A stretch of DNA of 59,648 nt from CAYJAZ01 sp964370095 (lineage in GTDB: Bacteria; Desulfobacterota; Desulfovibrionia; Desulfovibrionales; Desulfovibrionaceae). A model generated the notes under the pieces. The model saw only the letters and a list, made by a program, of their open reading frames with translations, did not search any database and was not told where the DNA came from. Shown one piece after another: positions 17,172 through 25,195 of this stretch. The stretch lies in assembly GCA_964370095.1 (NCBI GenBank), contig CAYJHJ010000001.1, forward strand, positions 1 to 59,648, read 5' to 3'. Every line of letters begins with the position of its first letter. Positions within the stretch are counted from its first letter, which is position 1. The position numbers and the translations under genes were made by a program.

Positions 17172-17936
17172 TTAACTGTTTTTCCAAATAAATGAGCCTT
17201 GCCTGCCTGATTTTTGGGCAAGCCTATAACTGAAAAAAAGTTGAGGGTTAAAATATGTGCACAAATCAATAGCAAAGATATTTTTTTCACTCAATCCTGC
17301 TTCAATAAGCTGTGATTTTGTCAAAAGCCATAAGTTCATTCTTTTATTTTTTTTGTCAAACCATGTGTCAAATTCATTGCCCCATTCACTTTCATAATTA
17401 ATAAATTCAGAAGCCTGAGGTGAAAGTGAAGGGCCACGAACAGCCAATAAGTCCGAAGCTTTCAGTTGATAGTGCTCACAAAAGTCTTTCACGGCTATGT
17501 AAGGATAATTGATACGATTGCCTTTCCACCCAACATGAATGGCAAGCAAAAACTCACCCTTTTTGTCTGTAAGTAAAATAGGTTGACAATCAGCCGTTTT
17601 TATACAAAGAGCATGAGATCTTTTTGATGTGGCAAGCCCGTCTGCCTCATAAGGGGCATAGGCCTCTAAATTTGAGGGCAAAGGCTCAAAAATTGTTTTG
17701 CTTCCGTGCACTTGCAAAGTATCAGAAAAAGAATCTACATTAAGGCTATTGCAAATTTCCGCTCTGTTTTTTTCAACTTCTTTGGGATTATCAAAAACAT
17801 TGAATGAAAGGTTTCCTCCCTCATAGGGGGAGATTTTTTCATTTTTATTAAATAATTCAATTGATATATCACGAACTTGAAAAGCACAAGAAACATTTTC
17901 AACAGTAGGAAACTTGAAGTGTATAAATTTCAACAT
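17172..17936 (-). CDS. pgeF: PgeF/YfiH-family purine nucleoside phosphorylase (laccase domain)
   Basis: 254 aa, Cu-oxidase_4 / DUF152 family. Motifs: VHGSK (about 77-81), CIKTADCQPILL (about 112-123, with the metal Cys) and IHVGWKGN (about 133-140, with the metal His). Members act as adenosine deaminase / purine nucleoside phosphorylase or as peptidoglycan editing factor. The choice cannot be made from sequence. It starts 11 bp after fau and is probably in one transcript with it. Confidence 0.85.
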   Translation of the reverse strand: MLKFIHFKFPTVENVSCAFQVRDISIELFNKNEKISPYEGGNLSFNVFDNPKEVEKNRAEICNSLNVDSFSDTLQVHGSKTIFEPLPSNLEAYAPYEADGLATSKRSHALCIKTADCQPILLTDKKGEFLLAIHVGWKGNRINYPYIAVKDFCEHYQLKASDLLAVRGPSLSPQASEFINYESEWGNEFDTWFDKKNKRMNLWLLTKSQLIEAGLSEKNIFAIDLCTYFNPQLFFSYRLAQKSGRQGSFIWKNS

Positions 17937-17947
17937 AAAATCTCGCT

Positions 17948-18565
17948 TTAACTTTTATTATTTATTTGCATAGCTTCTTTTTCATTTGAAATAAAATCAA
18001 CTGCAATATCCCATACTTGAGGAATTAATTTTTCAGAATATTGAAAAGAGAAAGCCAGCAAAAAGCTTTTTACTTTATGACTTGCCAAAAACTTATCATA
18101 ATAACCGCCTCCATAACCAAGCCTATAACCCTTTTTATTGTATGCAAGGCAAGGAAGAAATACAAGCGTATCTTTAGGCAATTCTTTGGCTTGCAATATT
18201 TTTTTTGGCTCTAAAATTCCATAAGATGCTATTTCAAAAGAATTATCAAATTTATCTTCTTCAATAGCAATAAATTCCAAATAATTATTTTGATTTTCAT
18301 CTTCAGAAAAAGTGCAACGCGGGAAATAGACTTGCTTATCTTCTTTATAAGCTTCTTTATAAAGCATCTCAGTTTCCACCTCCCCGTTAAACGCTTTATA
18401 AAGAGCAACATGCTTTGATTTTTGCCAAATTTCGCTTTTTAAAACATTTACTTGACAAAACTCTGAAAAATTCGCATATTCACTTTGTTGCGTATGAAAA
18501 TCTCTACGCTTATTTTTCATTTCTTTACGGATTAAAGAATTTGTTTTTATTATTTGACTATTCAT
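17948..18565 (-). CDS. fau: 5-formyltetrahydrofolate cyclo-ligase
   Basis: 205 aa. It returns 5-formyl-THF to 5,10-methenyl-THF with ATP. Motifs: N-terminal RKEMKNKRRDF (substrate/ATP Lys-Arg region), VALYKAFNGEVET (about 53), FLPCLAYNKKGYRLGYGGGYYDKFL (about 134-158) with the P-loop-like RLGYGGGYYD. In gammaproteobacteria the 6S RNA gene lies just upstream of this gene; I looked at 18566-18819 and saw no convincing 6S fold. Confidence 0.93.
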   Translation of the reverse strand: MNSQIIKTNSLIRKEMKNKRRDFHTQQSEYANFSEFCQVNVLKSEIWQKSKHVALYKAFNGEVETEMLYKEAYKEDKQVYFPRCTFSEDENQNNYLEFIAIEEDKFDNSFEIASYGILEPKKILQAKELPKDTLVFLPCLAYNKKGYRLGYGGGYYDKFLASHKVKSFLLAFSFQYSEKLIPQVWDIAVDFISNEKEAMQINNKS

Positions 18566-18819
18566 AAGCTACTGCCATATCATTATTTTCTATTTCTTCT
18601 TTAGTTTTTTATACAAAAGAAGCAAGAAAATAATAAGCTGAAAAAAAATTAAGAGCAAGTGCTAATACTCTATTTTTCAAAACTATTCTTTATCGAAAGA
18701 AATATCTTTTTTATAAAAGCTATTATTTAGTGATGACTTTAAAATGAATTTATTTTTCAAATTTCTTTTCATCAATATGGTAAAGCTTTAACCAACTATT
18801 TATTTTATCAGGACTATTT

Positions 18820-21600
18820 ATGACCGCAAATGAAAAAAGCAAGAAAACTGACGCACAAGAAAACGAAAGTGCAAAAGCCCCGGCTAAACGTGGCAGACCT
18901 CGCAAAGTTCCAACTATTAACAAAATAGTTGATGAATACGCTCTGCAAAAAAGCTCTCAAGAAAATCAAGAATTTAGAACAGAAGAAAATACTGAAAGCA
19001 CAGTTAAAAAAGCAAGCCCACGAAGAGGAAACCCAAAAACTGTAACACATGAAAATGAAAGCTCTTCTATTCAAAGCCCTGCAGCTGAAACAGCTTCAGA
19101 AGAAAAGAAAAGTTTTCCTAAAAAAGGCAGAGCTCAGAAAACACCACAGGTTTTAGAAGGCAAAGAATTGGAAGGCAAAGAAAACGAACTCTCCACAGAA
19201 ATGAAAAGTTCGCAAAAAAAAGCTCAAAGCAAAACAAGTAAAACAGCAACAAGCCCGAGGGCAAGTTCTTCCAGAAAAAAAAGCCCACAAGCAGAAGAAA
19301 AGCCTTCTATTGCAAAACAAGAACAAAAAGAAAATATTTATAATCTTTACACAGCAAATCCCCTATCCCAAGAAGAAGCCCCTTCACAAAGCGAAAAAGC
19401 TCCTGCCGTTTCATACCAAAACTATAATTATGAAGACGAAAATTCACCTATACAACTTTTACCAAGCCAACTAACACAAAAAATTTCTTCAAGAAATGAT
19501 AGGGTTTCTACTCGATCAAAGGTTTCGTGGCAGCAAAAAGATTCAGGCAGAAATAATCAAAGGAATGACAACAATAATTCAAAGCAAAAACGCTCTTTAC
19601 AGAAAAACAAGTCTTTTTCAGAGCCAACTTTTGATAATTCCTCGATTATTGCTGCTATCACCGGAAAAAACTTTGACAATGACAATTTTTCCTATAATGG
19701 TGATACACACAAAGCACCTAATAATCCTGCAAGAACAAATATGCAGGGGAATAATAATACTTCCTTTGAGCAAAATCATAAAGAAAATATACATCAAGGT
19801 GATGAAGGAAGTTTTTCTTTCTTGAATGGATTAGCAGCTTCAAACGGCTCAAATAATCAAAACCAAGTTACTAAGCAAAGAAAAATTCGCTCACCGCGCA
19901 AAGCAACTTCCTCACTTGCAAGTGCTTCTATGTATGATGAGGCCGCTCCAAAACCATTGAATACATTACCGGGCTTTGCAGAATCTGCTCTTGATATGCT
20001 TCCTTCCGATGAAGTATACAATTTTAACCAAATTGTAGAAGAAAAGCCAAAAGCCAAAAAAGGCAGACCAAAAAGAGCAAAAACTAATGAACAAAGCGAA
20101 ACTCCACGGAGTTCTGAATATTTATATGACTCAAAATCTGAACAACACAGGCATAGTGAACAATTAAAAATGTTTGTTTCTGTTCAGCCTGATGAACAAG
20201 TTGAAGTTGTTTTGACTGAAAACGGAACAGTTGTTGAATATTTTGTTGAAATGGCTCATCATGCAAAAATGCGTGGAAATATCTATAAAGCCACCATTCA
20301 TAATGTAGAACCAAATCTTCAAGCTGCTTTTGTGAATTTTGGTGCTGAAAAAAATGGCTTTTTGCAGATTGATGAAGTGCACCCCGATTATTATGTCAGC
20401 TCACACGTTCCCACAAAAAACCACAGATTTCCTCTTGTAAGTAAAGCTTTAAAGCCGGGGCAAGAACTTCTTGTGCAAATTGTGAAAGAACCAAATGGAT
20501 CAAAAGGTGCTTTTCTTACAACTTGGATTTCTTTAGCAGGGCGCTTTTTAGTGCTCACACCGGGTCAAGAGCAGCTTGGCGTTTCACGCAAAGTTACAGA
20601 TCAAAATGAAAGAGATAGACTGCGTGCCATGCTTGATGAATTAAATCCGGGCAAAGACATGGGTGTGATTATCCGCACAGCAGCTATAAATGCAAGCACA
20701 GAAGAATTACAAGCTGACCTTGATTATCTTCAAAGACTTTGGGTTGACTTAGTAAATAAAGCACAAAATGCACCTTCAATAAGCCTTATCCACCAAGAGG
20801 TTGAACTTACTCAAAGAGTTGTGAGAGATTATCTTAATGAAGACGTGCGTGAAATCTGGACTGATGACAAAGAAATGGCTGATGTTATTTCAGGAATTGC
20901 CAATATCATGCTTCCTCAAAAGAAAAACATAGTCAAATTTTATTCAGAAGCTAAACAAAGCCTGCTTGAACGCTATAATCTGCAAAAACAGATAGATGAG
21001 ATCACAGCTCGTGAAATTCACTTGCCATCAGGCGGCCGCGTTACTTTCGATCAAACAGAAGCCCTTATGGCTATTGATATAAATTCAGGCAAAACTCAAG
21101 GAAAAGCAAATTTCCAAGCCATGGTTTTGCAAACAAATCTTGAAGCAGCAAAAGCCATTGCCCGCCACCTTCGTTTGCGCGATATTGGCGGACAAATAGT
21201 TATTGATTTTATCGAGTTACGAGATAAAAACACTATAAAAGAAGTGGAAAATATCTTTAAAGAATCCATGAAGCCTGATAGGGCTCGCTATGAAGTTGGG
21301 CATATTTCTAGTTTTGGGCTTTTGGAATTGGTGCGTCAAAGAATAGGCTCTTCAGCTATTTCAATTTCAACCGAACCTTGCCCACATTGCAAAGGCACAG
21401 GCATAAGAAGAAATATGGAATGGCAGGCTCAAGATGCTTTGAAAGAAATCACCAAAAAAGCTAAAGCCGAAAAATCAATAAAATGTGTTTATTCCACGGA
21501 TCAAGAGCTTGCACTTTACCTTCTCAACCATAAAAGAGATCGTATACAAGATTTAGAAGAAAAATTCAATTTACGCATTGAAATCAACTGCAACGTATAA
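18820..21600 (+). CDS. ribonuclease E/G family endonuclease with long disordered N-terminal extension
   Basis: 926 aa. The catalytic part starts at about residue 448 with the S1-like domain (EVVLTENGTVVEYFVEMAHH, GNIYKATIHNVEPNLQAAFVNFG, GFLQIDEV). It continues through the DNase-I-like region with the metal-binding LMAIDINSGKTQGK and VIDFIELRD, and ends with the zinc-link CPHCKGTG (about 862). The first 445 residues have no fold: rich in Ser, Lys, Asn and Gln, with basic AT-hook-like patches KRGRPRK (about 23-29), FPKKGRAQK and KKGRPKRAK (about 414-422). In E. coli RNase E the disordered scaffold is C-terminal, so the arrangement here is reversed. Role: rRNA processing and mRNA decay. Confidence 0.92.
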   Translation: MTANEKSKKTDAQENESAKAPAKRGRPRKVPTINKIVDEYALQKSSQENQEFRTEENTESTVKKASPRRGNPKTVTHENESSSIQSPAAETASEEKKSFPKKGRAQKTPQVLEGKELEGKENELSTEMKSSQKKAQSKTSKTATSPRASSSRKKSPQAEEKPSIAKQEQKENIYNLYTANPLSQEEAPSQSEKAPAVSYQNYNYEDENSPIQLLPSQLTQKISSRNDRVSTRSKVSWQQKDSGRNNQRNDNNNSKQKRSLQKNKSFSEPTFDNSSIIAAITGKNFDNDNFSYNGDTHKAPNNPARTNMQGNNNTSFEQNHKENIHQGDEGSFSFLNGLAASNGSNNQNQVTKQRKIRSPRKATSSLASASMYDEAAPKPLNTLPGFAESALDMLPSDEVYNFNQIVEEKPKAKKGRPKRAKTNEQSETPRSSEYLYDSKSEQHRHSEQLKMFVSVQPDEQVEVVLTENGTVVEYFVEMAHHAKMRGNIYKATIHNVEPNLQAAFVNFGAEKNGFLQIDEVHPDYYVSSHVPTKNHRFPLVSKALKPGQELLVQIVKEPNGSKGAFLTTWISLAGRFLVLTPGQEQLGVSRKVTDQNERDRLRAMLDELNPGKDMGVIIRTAAINASTEELQADLDYLQRLWVDLVNKAQNAPSISLIHQEVELTQRVVRDYLNEDVREIWTDDKEMADVISGIANIMLPQKKNIVKFYSEAKQSLLERYNLQKQIDEITAREIHLPSGGRVTFDQTEALMAIDINSGKTQGKANFQAMVLQTNLEAAKAIARHLRLRDIGGQIVIDFIELRDKNTIKEVENIFKESMKPDRARYEVGHISSFGLLELVRQRIGSSAISISTEPCPHCKGTGIRRNMEWQAQDALKEITKKAKAEKSIKCVYSTDQELALYLLNHKRDRIQDLEEKFNLRIEINCNV

Positions 21601-21653
21601 ACATTGCTCTGCTTTTAAGATTTTTCCTAAAAGCAGAGTATTTTTTTAATATT

Positions 21654-22820
21654 ATGTCCATACACAAAGATTTTCAATTAAAAAGCTATTTCTTTGATTT
21701 GCCGGAAGATTGCATAGCTCAAGAACCGGCAAATAAAAGAGATAATTCTAAACTGCTTGTCTATAACAAAAAAAGCAAAAAAATTCAGCATAAGAATTTC
21801 CATGAAATTTTGGAACATCTTCCCAAAAGCCCTGATGGCAAAAAAGCCCTTTTGATTGCAAACAACTCAAAAGTTGTGCCTGCAAGGCTTTTTGGCACAA
21901 GCCCTCATGGCGGAAAAAGAGAATTGCTTTTGCTTACCCCTCCTCTTTTTATTCAAAGTGAAGCAGAAAAAAACAATTTTTCTTCGCCTAATGAATATTT
22001 TCATGCTGAAGCGGAAGTTTTATTAAAACCCTCTAAAAATGCTAAAATAAATGATGTTTGGAATTTTGATGGGCTTGAAGTAAAAGTGCTTGAAAAGTTT
22101 GATTTTGGAAAAACAAAAGTCAGCCTTTCTTGGAATAATGAAAAAAGCACACTTTTGAAATTTCTTGAAAAAAATGGGCATCTTCCTCTTCCACCCTATA
22201 TTAAAAGAAATCTCAATTCAGAAAATGACAAAAAAAGATACCAAACAATTTATGCCAATGAAGAAAAAGCCGGTTCTGTTGCCGCACCTACTGCCGGATT
22301 GCACTTCACATCGGATTTAAAAAAGCAGCTTCATGAAGATGGCTTTTTGTGGGAAGAAGTAAGCTTGCATGTTGGTTATGGCACCTTTACACCTGTGCGT
22401 GAAGAAGATATACGAAATCACCCTATGCACTCGGAATATTTTGAATTATCCTCTAAAACTGCTCAGGCTATTTTAAAAGCCAAAGAAGAAAACAGGCCTA
22501 TTATTGCTGTTGGCACAACTTCTTGCCGAGTTTTGGAAGGAGCCTGCCAATTATGGAAAAAAGCTGAAATAAATCAAGAAGATAGCCTTCTGCCTGAAGC
22601 AGGAATGATGGGCAAAACCTCTATCTTCATACACCCGCAATCAGCACACAAAATTCAAGTGATTGACGGCATAATCACAAATTTTCACTTACCCGAATCT
22701 TCCTTACTTATGCTTATTTCTGCTTTGACAGGGCGTGAAGAAATTCTGGAAGTGTATAACCAAGCTATCCAAGAAAAATATAGATTTTTTTCCTACGGTG
22801 ATGCTATGCTTATCAGTTAG
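21654..22820 (+). CDS. queA: S-adenosylmethionine:tRNA ribosyltransferase-isomerase
   Basis: 388 aa. Transfers and isomerises the ribosyl group of SAM to 7-aminomethyl-7-deazaguanine in tRNA, the penultimate step of queuosine synthesis. Motifs: YFFDLPEDCIAQEPANKRDNSKLL (about 12-35), NNSKVVPARLFG (about 73-84), GHLPLPPYIKR (about 175), AAPTAGLHFTSDL (about 206-218), LHVGYGTFTPVR (about 233), GTTSCRVLE (about 285) and TNFHLPESSLLML (about 339). The last 18 bases (from 22803) are the first copy of the 164-bp tandem repeat that follows. Confidence 0.95.
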   Translation: MSIHKDFQLKSYFFDLPEDCIAQEPANKRDNSKLLVYNKKSKKIQHKNFHEILEHLPKSPDGKKALLIANNSKVVPARLFGTSPHGGKRELLLLTPPLFIQSEAEKNNFSSPNEYFHAEAEVLLKPSKNAKINDVWNFDGLEVKVLEKFDFGKTKVSLSWNNEKSTLLKFLEKNGHLPLPPYIKRNLNSENDKKRYQTIYANEEKAGSVAAPTAGLHFTSDLKKQLHEDGFLWEEVSLHVGYGTFTPVREEDIRNHPMHSEYFELSSKTAQAILKAKEENRPIIAVGTTSCRVLEGACQLWKKAEINQEDSLLPEAGMMGKTSIFIHPQSAHKIQVIDGIITNFHLPESSLLMLISALTGREEILEVYNQAIQEKYRFFSYGDAMLIS

Positions 22821-23183
22821 AGTAAAGTTTAAAAGATAATCGGTGATACAAAATAAATTTTCATGAGAGCGAAGCGAACAAAAACTTTAGCGAACAAGCA
22901 AAAACGACGCTTTTTGTGCAGTGAGGTTTTTGTATGCAGAGCATAAAAAACAAATATTAAATTGTCGCTATGCTTATCAGTTAGAGTAAAGTTTAAAAGA
23001 TAACCTATAATACAAAATATATTTTCATGAGAGCGAAGCGAACAAAAACTTTAGCGAACAAGCAAAAACGACGCTTTTTGTGCAGTGAGGTTTTTGTATG
23101 CAGAGCATAAAAAACAAATATTAAACTGTCGCTATGCTTATCAGTTAGAGTAAAGTTTAAAAGATAATCGGTGATACAAAATA
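22803..23183 (+). repeat. 164-bp tandem repeat: queA 3' end plus gene-end repeat element, copy B
   Basis: The queA tail (GCTATGCTTATCAGTTAG and about 35 bp beyond) occurs at 22803, 22967 and 23131, exactly 164 bp apart. Two complete repeat elements lie between the three copies. Each has GCGAAC boxes, hairpin 1 (arms CAAAAA/TTTTTG), GTGAGG and hairpin 2 (22926-22951: GTTTTT/AAAAAC, bulged G, TATGC/GCATA, loop AGA). The third queA-tail copy runs on into the native terminator at 23186. Flank copies 1 and 3 agree with each other better than with copy 2. Confidence 0.92.
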
Positions 23184-23185
23184 CA

Positions 23186-23220
23186 ATAAAGCCCACTCCA
23201 TACATATGAGTGGGCTTTAT
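23186..23220. terminator. bidirectional terminator between queA and the PPK2 gene
   Basis: A 13-bp perfect stem (ATAAAGCCCACTC with GAGTGGGCTTTAT) around a 9-nt loop, placed between convergent genes. Confidence 0.88.
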
Positions 23221-23251
23221 AATATCAGCTTAAAGTTTATCAGAAAACAAT

Positions 23252-24874
23252 TTATTTTTTCTTCTTTTTATTATTTTTTTTATTGTCCTTATTCTTTTCT
23301 TTAGCTTCTTCTTTCTGGATTTTCTCTTCTAATTTTTCAATTTTTTCTACTGTTAATAAAGGTGTTTTCTCTTCTATATCTTCTTTTTTGTCTTTTTTCT
23401 CACCAAGGGCATTCAAAAGTGCATTTTTATAGATAGAAAGAATTTCTAAACGTGCAAAATATTTTGAATCTCCGGGGATTATATGCCAAGGGGCTGCCAT
23501 AGTGTCTGTTCGTATAAACATTTCATCGGCAGCTTGTTTATAGTCTTCAGTTTTTTCTCTGTTTCGCCAATCTTCGTCAGTAATTTTATATTGCTTCCAC
23601 TCAATATCTTGTCTTTCTTTAAATCTACGAAGTTGCTCTTCAGGGGAAACATGCAACCAAAACTTCAGAAGAATATTTTTATTTTCAACTAATTGCTCTT
23701 CAAAATTATTGATTTCTGAATATGCTTTTTTCCAAACACTTGGCTTTGAAAAGCCTTCCACTCTTTCCACAAGCACTCGACCATACCATGACCTATCGTA
23801 AATAGTAACAAAACCCTCACGTGGAACATGCCGCCAAAAGCGCCAAAGATAATGATGTGCCAATTCTTCTTCTGTTGGCGAAGCAATAGGAATAACTTTT
23901 GCTATACGCGTATCCACAGCGCCTACAATTCTGCGGATTGCGCCGCCTTTTCCGCCTGCATCCATGCCTTCAAAAATCAGGGTAGAAGAAATTCCTTCTC
24001 TATATGCTTCAAAGGCAAGCTGTGAAACTTCTTTTTGTAGCTTGTTGATTTGCTTATTATATTCTTCTTTTGAAACTGTTTTTGACAAATCCACCCTATC
24101 AAGAATTGTGAGATAGGCTTCTCTGTGTTCTTTAATTTCCACTTCTTTTTGCTTTAATTGAGATTTTTTCATCTCAATAGCATTTTCAATACGTTCAATC
24201 AAAGCTTTTGCAAAAGATATATTTCTAAATTCTTTATCATAGGCATCTACAATATACCAAGGGCTGAAATCTTTATCCGTCATTGTGATTACTTTTGAAA
24301 CAGTATCAATAATTTGCGTATAATATTTATCAGCGTTTTCCTCTAACGGCGTGAAGTGATAAGAAGTTTTTTCTTTTTCACGCTCTTTTCTTCTTTTGGC
24401 ATGCTCTTTTTGTTCAAGGTGAAGCCAAAACTTTGCTTGCACATAATTATTATCTGCTAAAGTGCGTTCACGCTCAAGATGACGGGTGATTTGCGTATTC
24501 ATCTCATCTTCTGAAATTTTTCCATAAGCAGCCTTGCGTATAGGTTCGGCATACCAACCACCATAGAAAATACCAAACTCACCTTGTTTTGGAAGCCTTA
24601 TCCAATATCGCCATGAATCAGGCCTTGTTTCTTCTTCCTCTGTTTTCCTCCAGAAAGCGTGCGTGCGTAGCTTTTTGTTATCTAGCCATTTTGCAAGCAT
24701 GTTTACTATCTGCCCTCTGCCCGAACAGTCAAGGCCGGTTATAGTTACCAATACTGCAATCTTATGCTTTTCACATTCTCTTTGAAGATTAAAAAGTTTT
24801 ATTCGTAAATCATTTTCAACTTGATTATAATCTTTTGCGCTGTATTTTTGACCTAAAGTGAGCGTTTTAAACAT
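23252..24874 (-). CDS. pap: polyphosphate:AMP phosphotransferase (two-domain PPK2, class II)
   Basis: 540 aa made of two PPK2 domains in tandem, the class II layout that makes ADP from AMP and polyphosphate. The N-terminal domain has the degenerate nucleotide loop GLDCSGRGQIV (about 47-57). The C-terminal, active domain has FEGMDAGGKGGAIRRIVGA (about 302-320), YDRSWYGRVLVERVEG (about 361) and the lid region RRFKERQ (about 416). The last 40 residues are almost pure Lys, Glu and Asn. With ppk1 and ppx at 33.5-38 kb it gives a full polyphosphate cycle. Confidence 0.92.
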   Translation of the reverse strand: MFKTLTLGQKYSAKDYNQVENDLRIKLFNLQRECEKHKIAVLVTITGLDCSGRGQIVNMLAKWLDNKKLRTHAFWRKTEEEETRPDSWRYWIRLPKQGEFGIFYGGWYAEPIRKAAYGKISEDEMNTQITRHLERERTLADNNYVQAKFWLHLEQKEHAKRRKEREKEKTSYHFTPLEENADKYYTQIIDTVSKVITMTDKDFSPWYIVDAYDKEFRNISFAKALIERIENAIEMKKSQLKQKEVEIKEHREAYLTILDRVDLSKTVSKEEYNKQINKLQKEVSQLAFEAYREGISSTLIFEGMDAGGKGGAIRRIVGAVDTRIAKVIPIASPTEEELAHHYLWRFWRHVPREGFVTIYDRSWYGRVLVERVEGFSKPSVWKKAYSEINNFEEQLVENKNILLKFWLHVSPEEQLRRFKERQDIEWKQYKITDEDWRNREKTEDYKQAADEMFIRTDTMAAPWHIIPGDSKYFARLEILSIYKNALLNALGEKKDKKEDIEEKTPLLTVEKIEKLEEKIQKEEAKEKNKDNKKNNKKKKK

Positions 24875-25003
24875 AAAAACTCCTTGAGATAATCCTAATA
24901 AGTTAACAAATTATATAAAATACTATAAAAAGACTAGTAAATAAAATAACTATTGTCAATTAAAATCAAACAAATAAATCAAAACAAAAGCAAAATTAAA
25001 TAT

Positions 25004-25035
25004 AAAAAGCACAAAAAATATTTCTTGTGCTTTTT
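25004..25035 (-). terminator. terminator of SRP RNA
   Basis: AGCACAA pairs with TTGTGCT through an A/T-rich inner stem. On the minus strand it ends in TTTTT directly after the RNA. Confidence 0.8.
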
Positions 25036-25036
25036 G

Positions 25037-25117
25037 AGAATCGGACACCCAACACAACTGCTACCGTTGCTTCTTTTCAGATCTGGCGGGGTTCACAGCG
25101 TAATTGCCGCCCGATTC
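25037..25117 (-). ncRNA. ffs: signal recognition particle RNA, small (4.5S) type
   Basis: About 81 nt on the minus strand. The terminal helix pairs GAATCGG at the 5' end with CCGATTC at the 3' end. The Ffh-binding domain CAGATCTGAAAAGAAGCAAC follows the pattern of the E. coli SRP core (AGGTCCGGAAGGAAGCAGC), with a GAAA in place of the GGAA tetraloop. A near-consensus promoter precedes it and a terminator follows. Confidence 0.88.
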
Positions 25118-25130
25118 ATCAGGAATGTAT

Positions 25131-25159
25131 TTTATATGCTTGATAGCTTGAAATGTCAA
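25131..25159 (-). promoter_or_regulatory. sigma-70 promoter of SRP RNA
   Basis: On the minus strand TTGACA (25154-25159, perfect) and TATAAA (25131-25136) are 17 bp apart. Transcription would start about seven bases before the mature SRP RNA. Confidence 0.85.
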
Positions 25160-25195
25160 GTAAAATTTATTCTATTATTTTATATTGTTATATGG

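Noticed and set aside
18566..18819. 6S RNA upstream of fau
   Set aside because: No long rod-like helix with a central bubble could be drawn; only AT-rich spacer is seen.
22803..23183. CRISPR-like array
   Set aside because: Only three tail copies with a 164-bp period; the 'spacers' are identical elements, and no cas genes are nearby.
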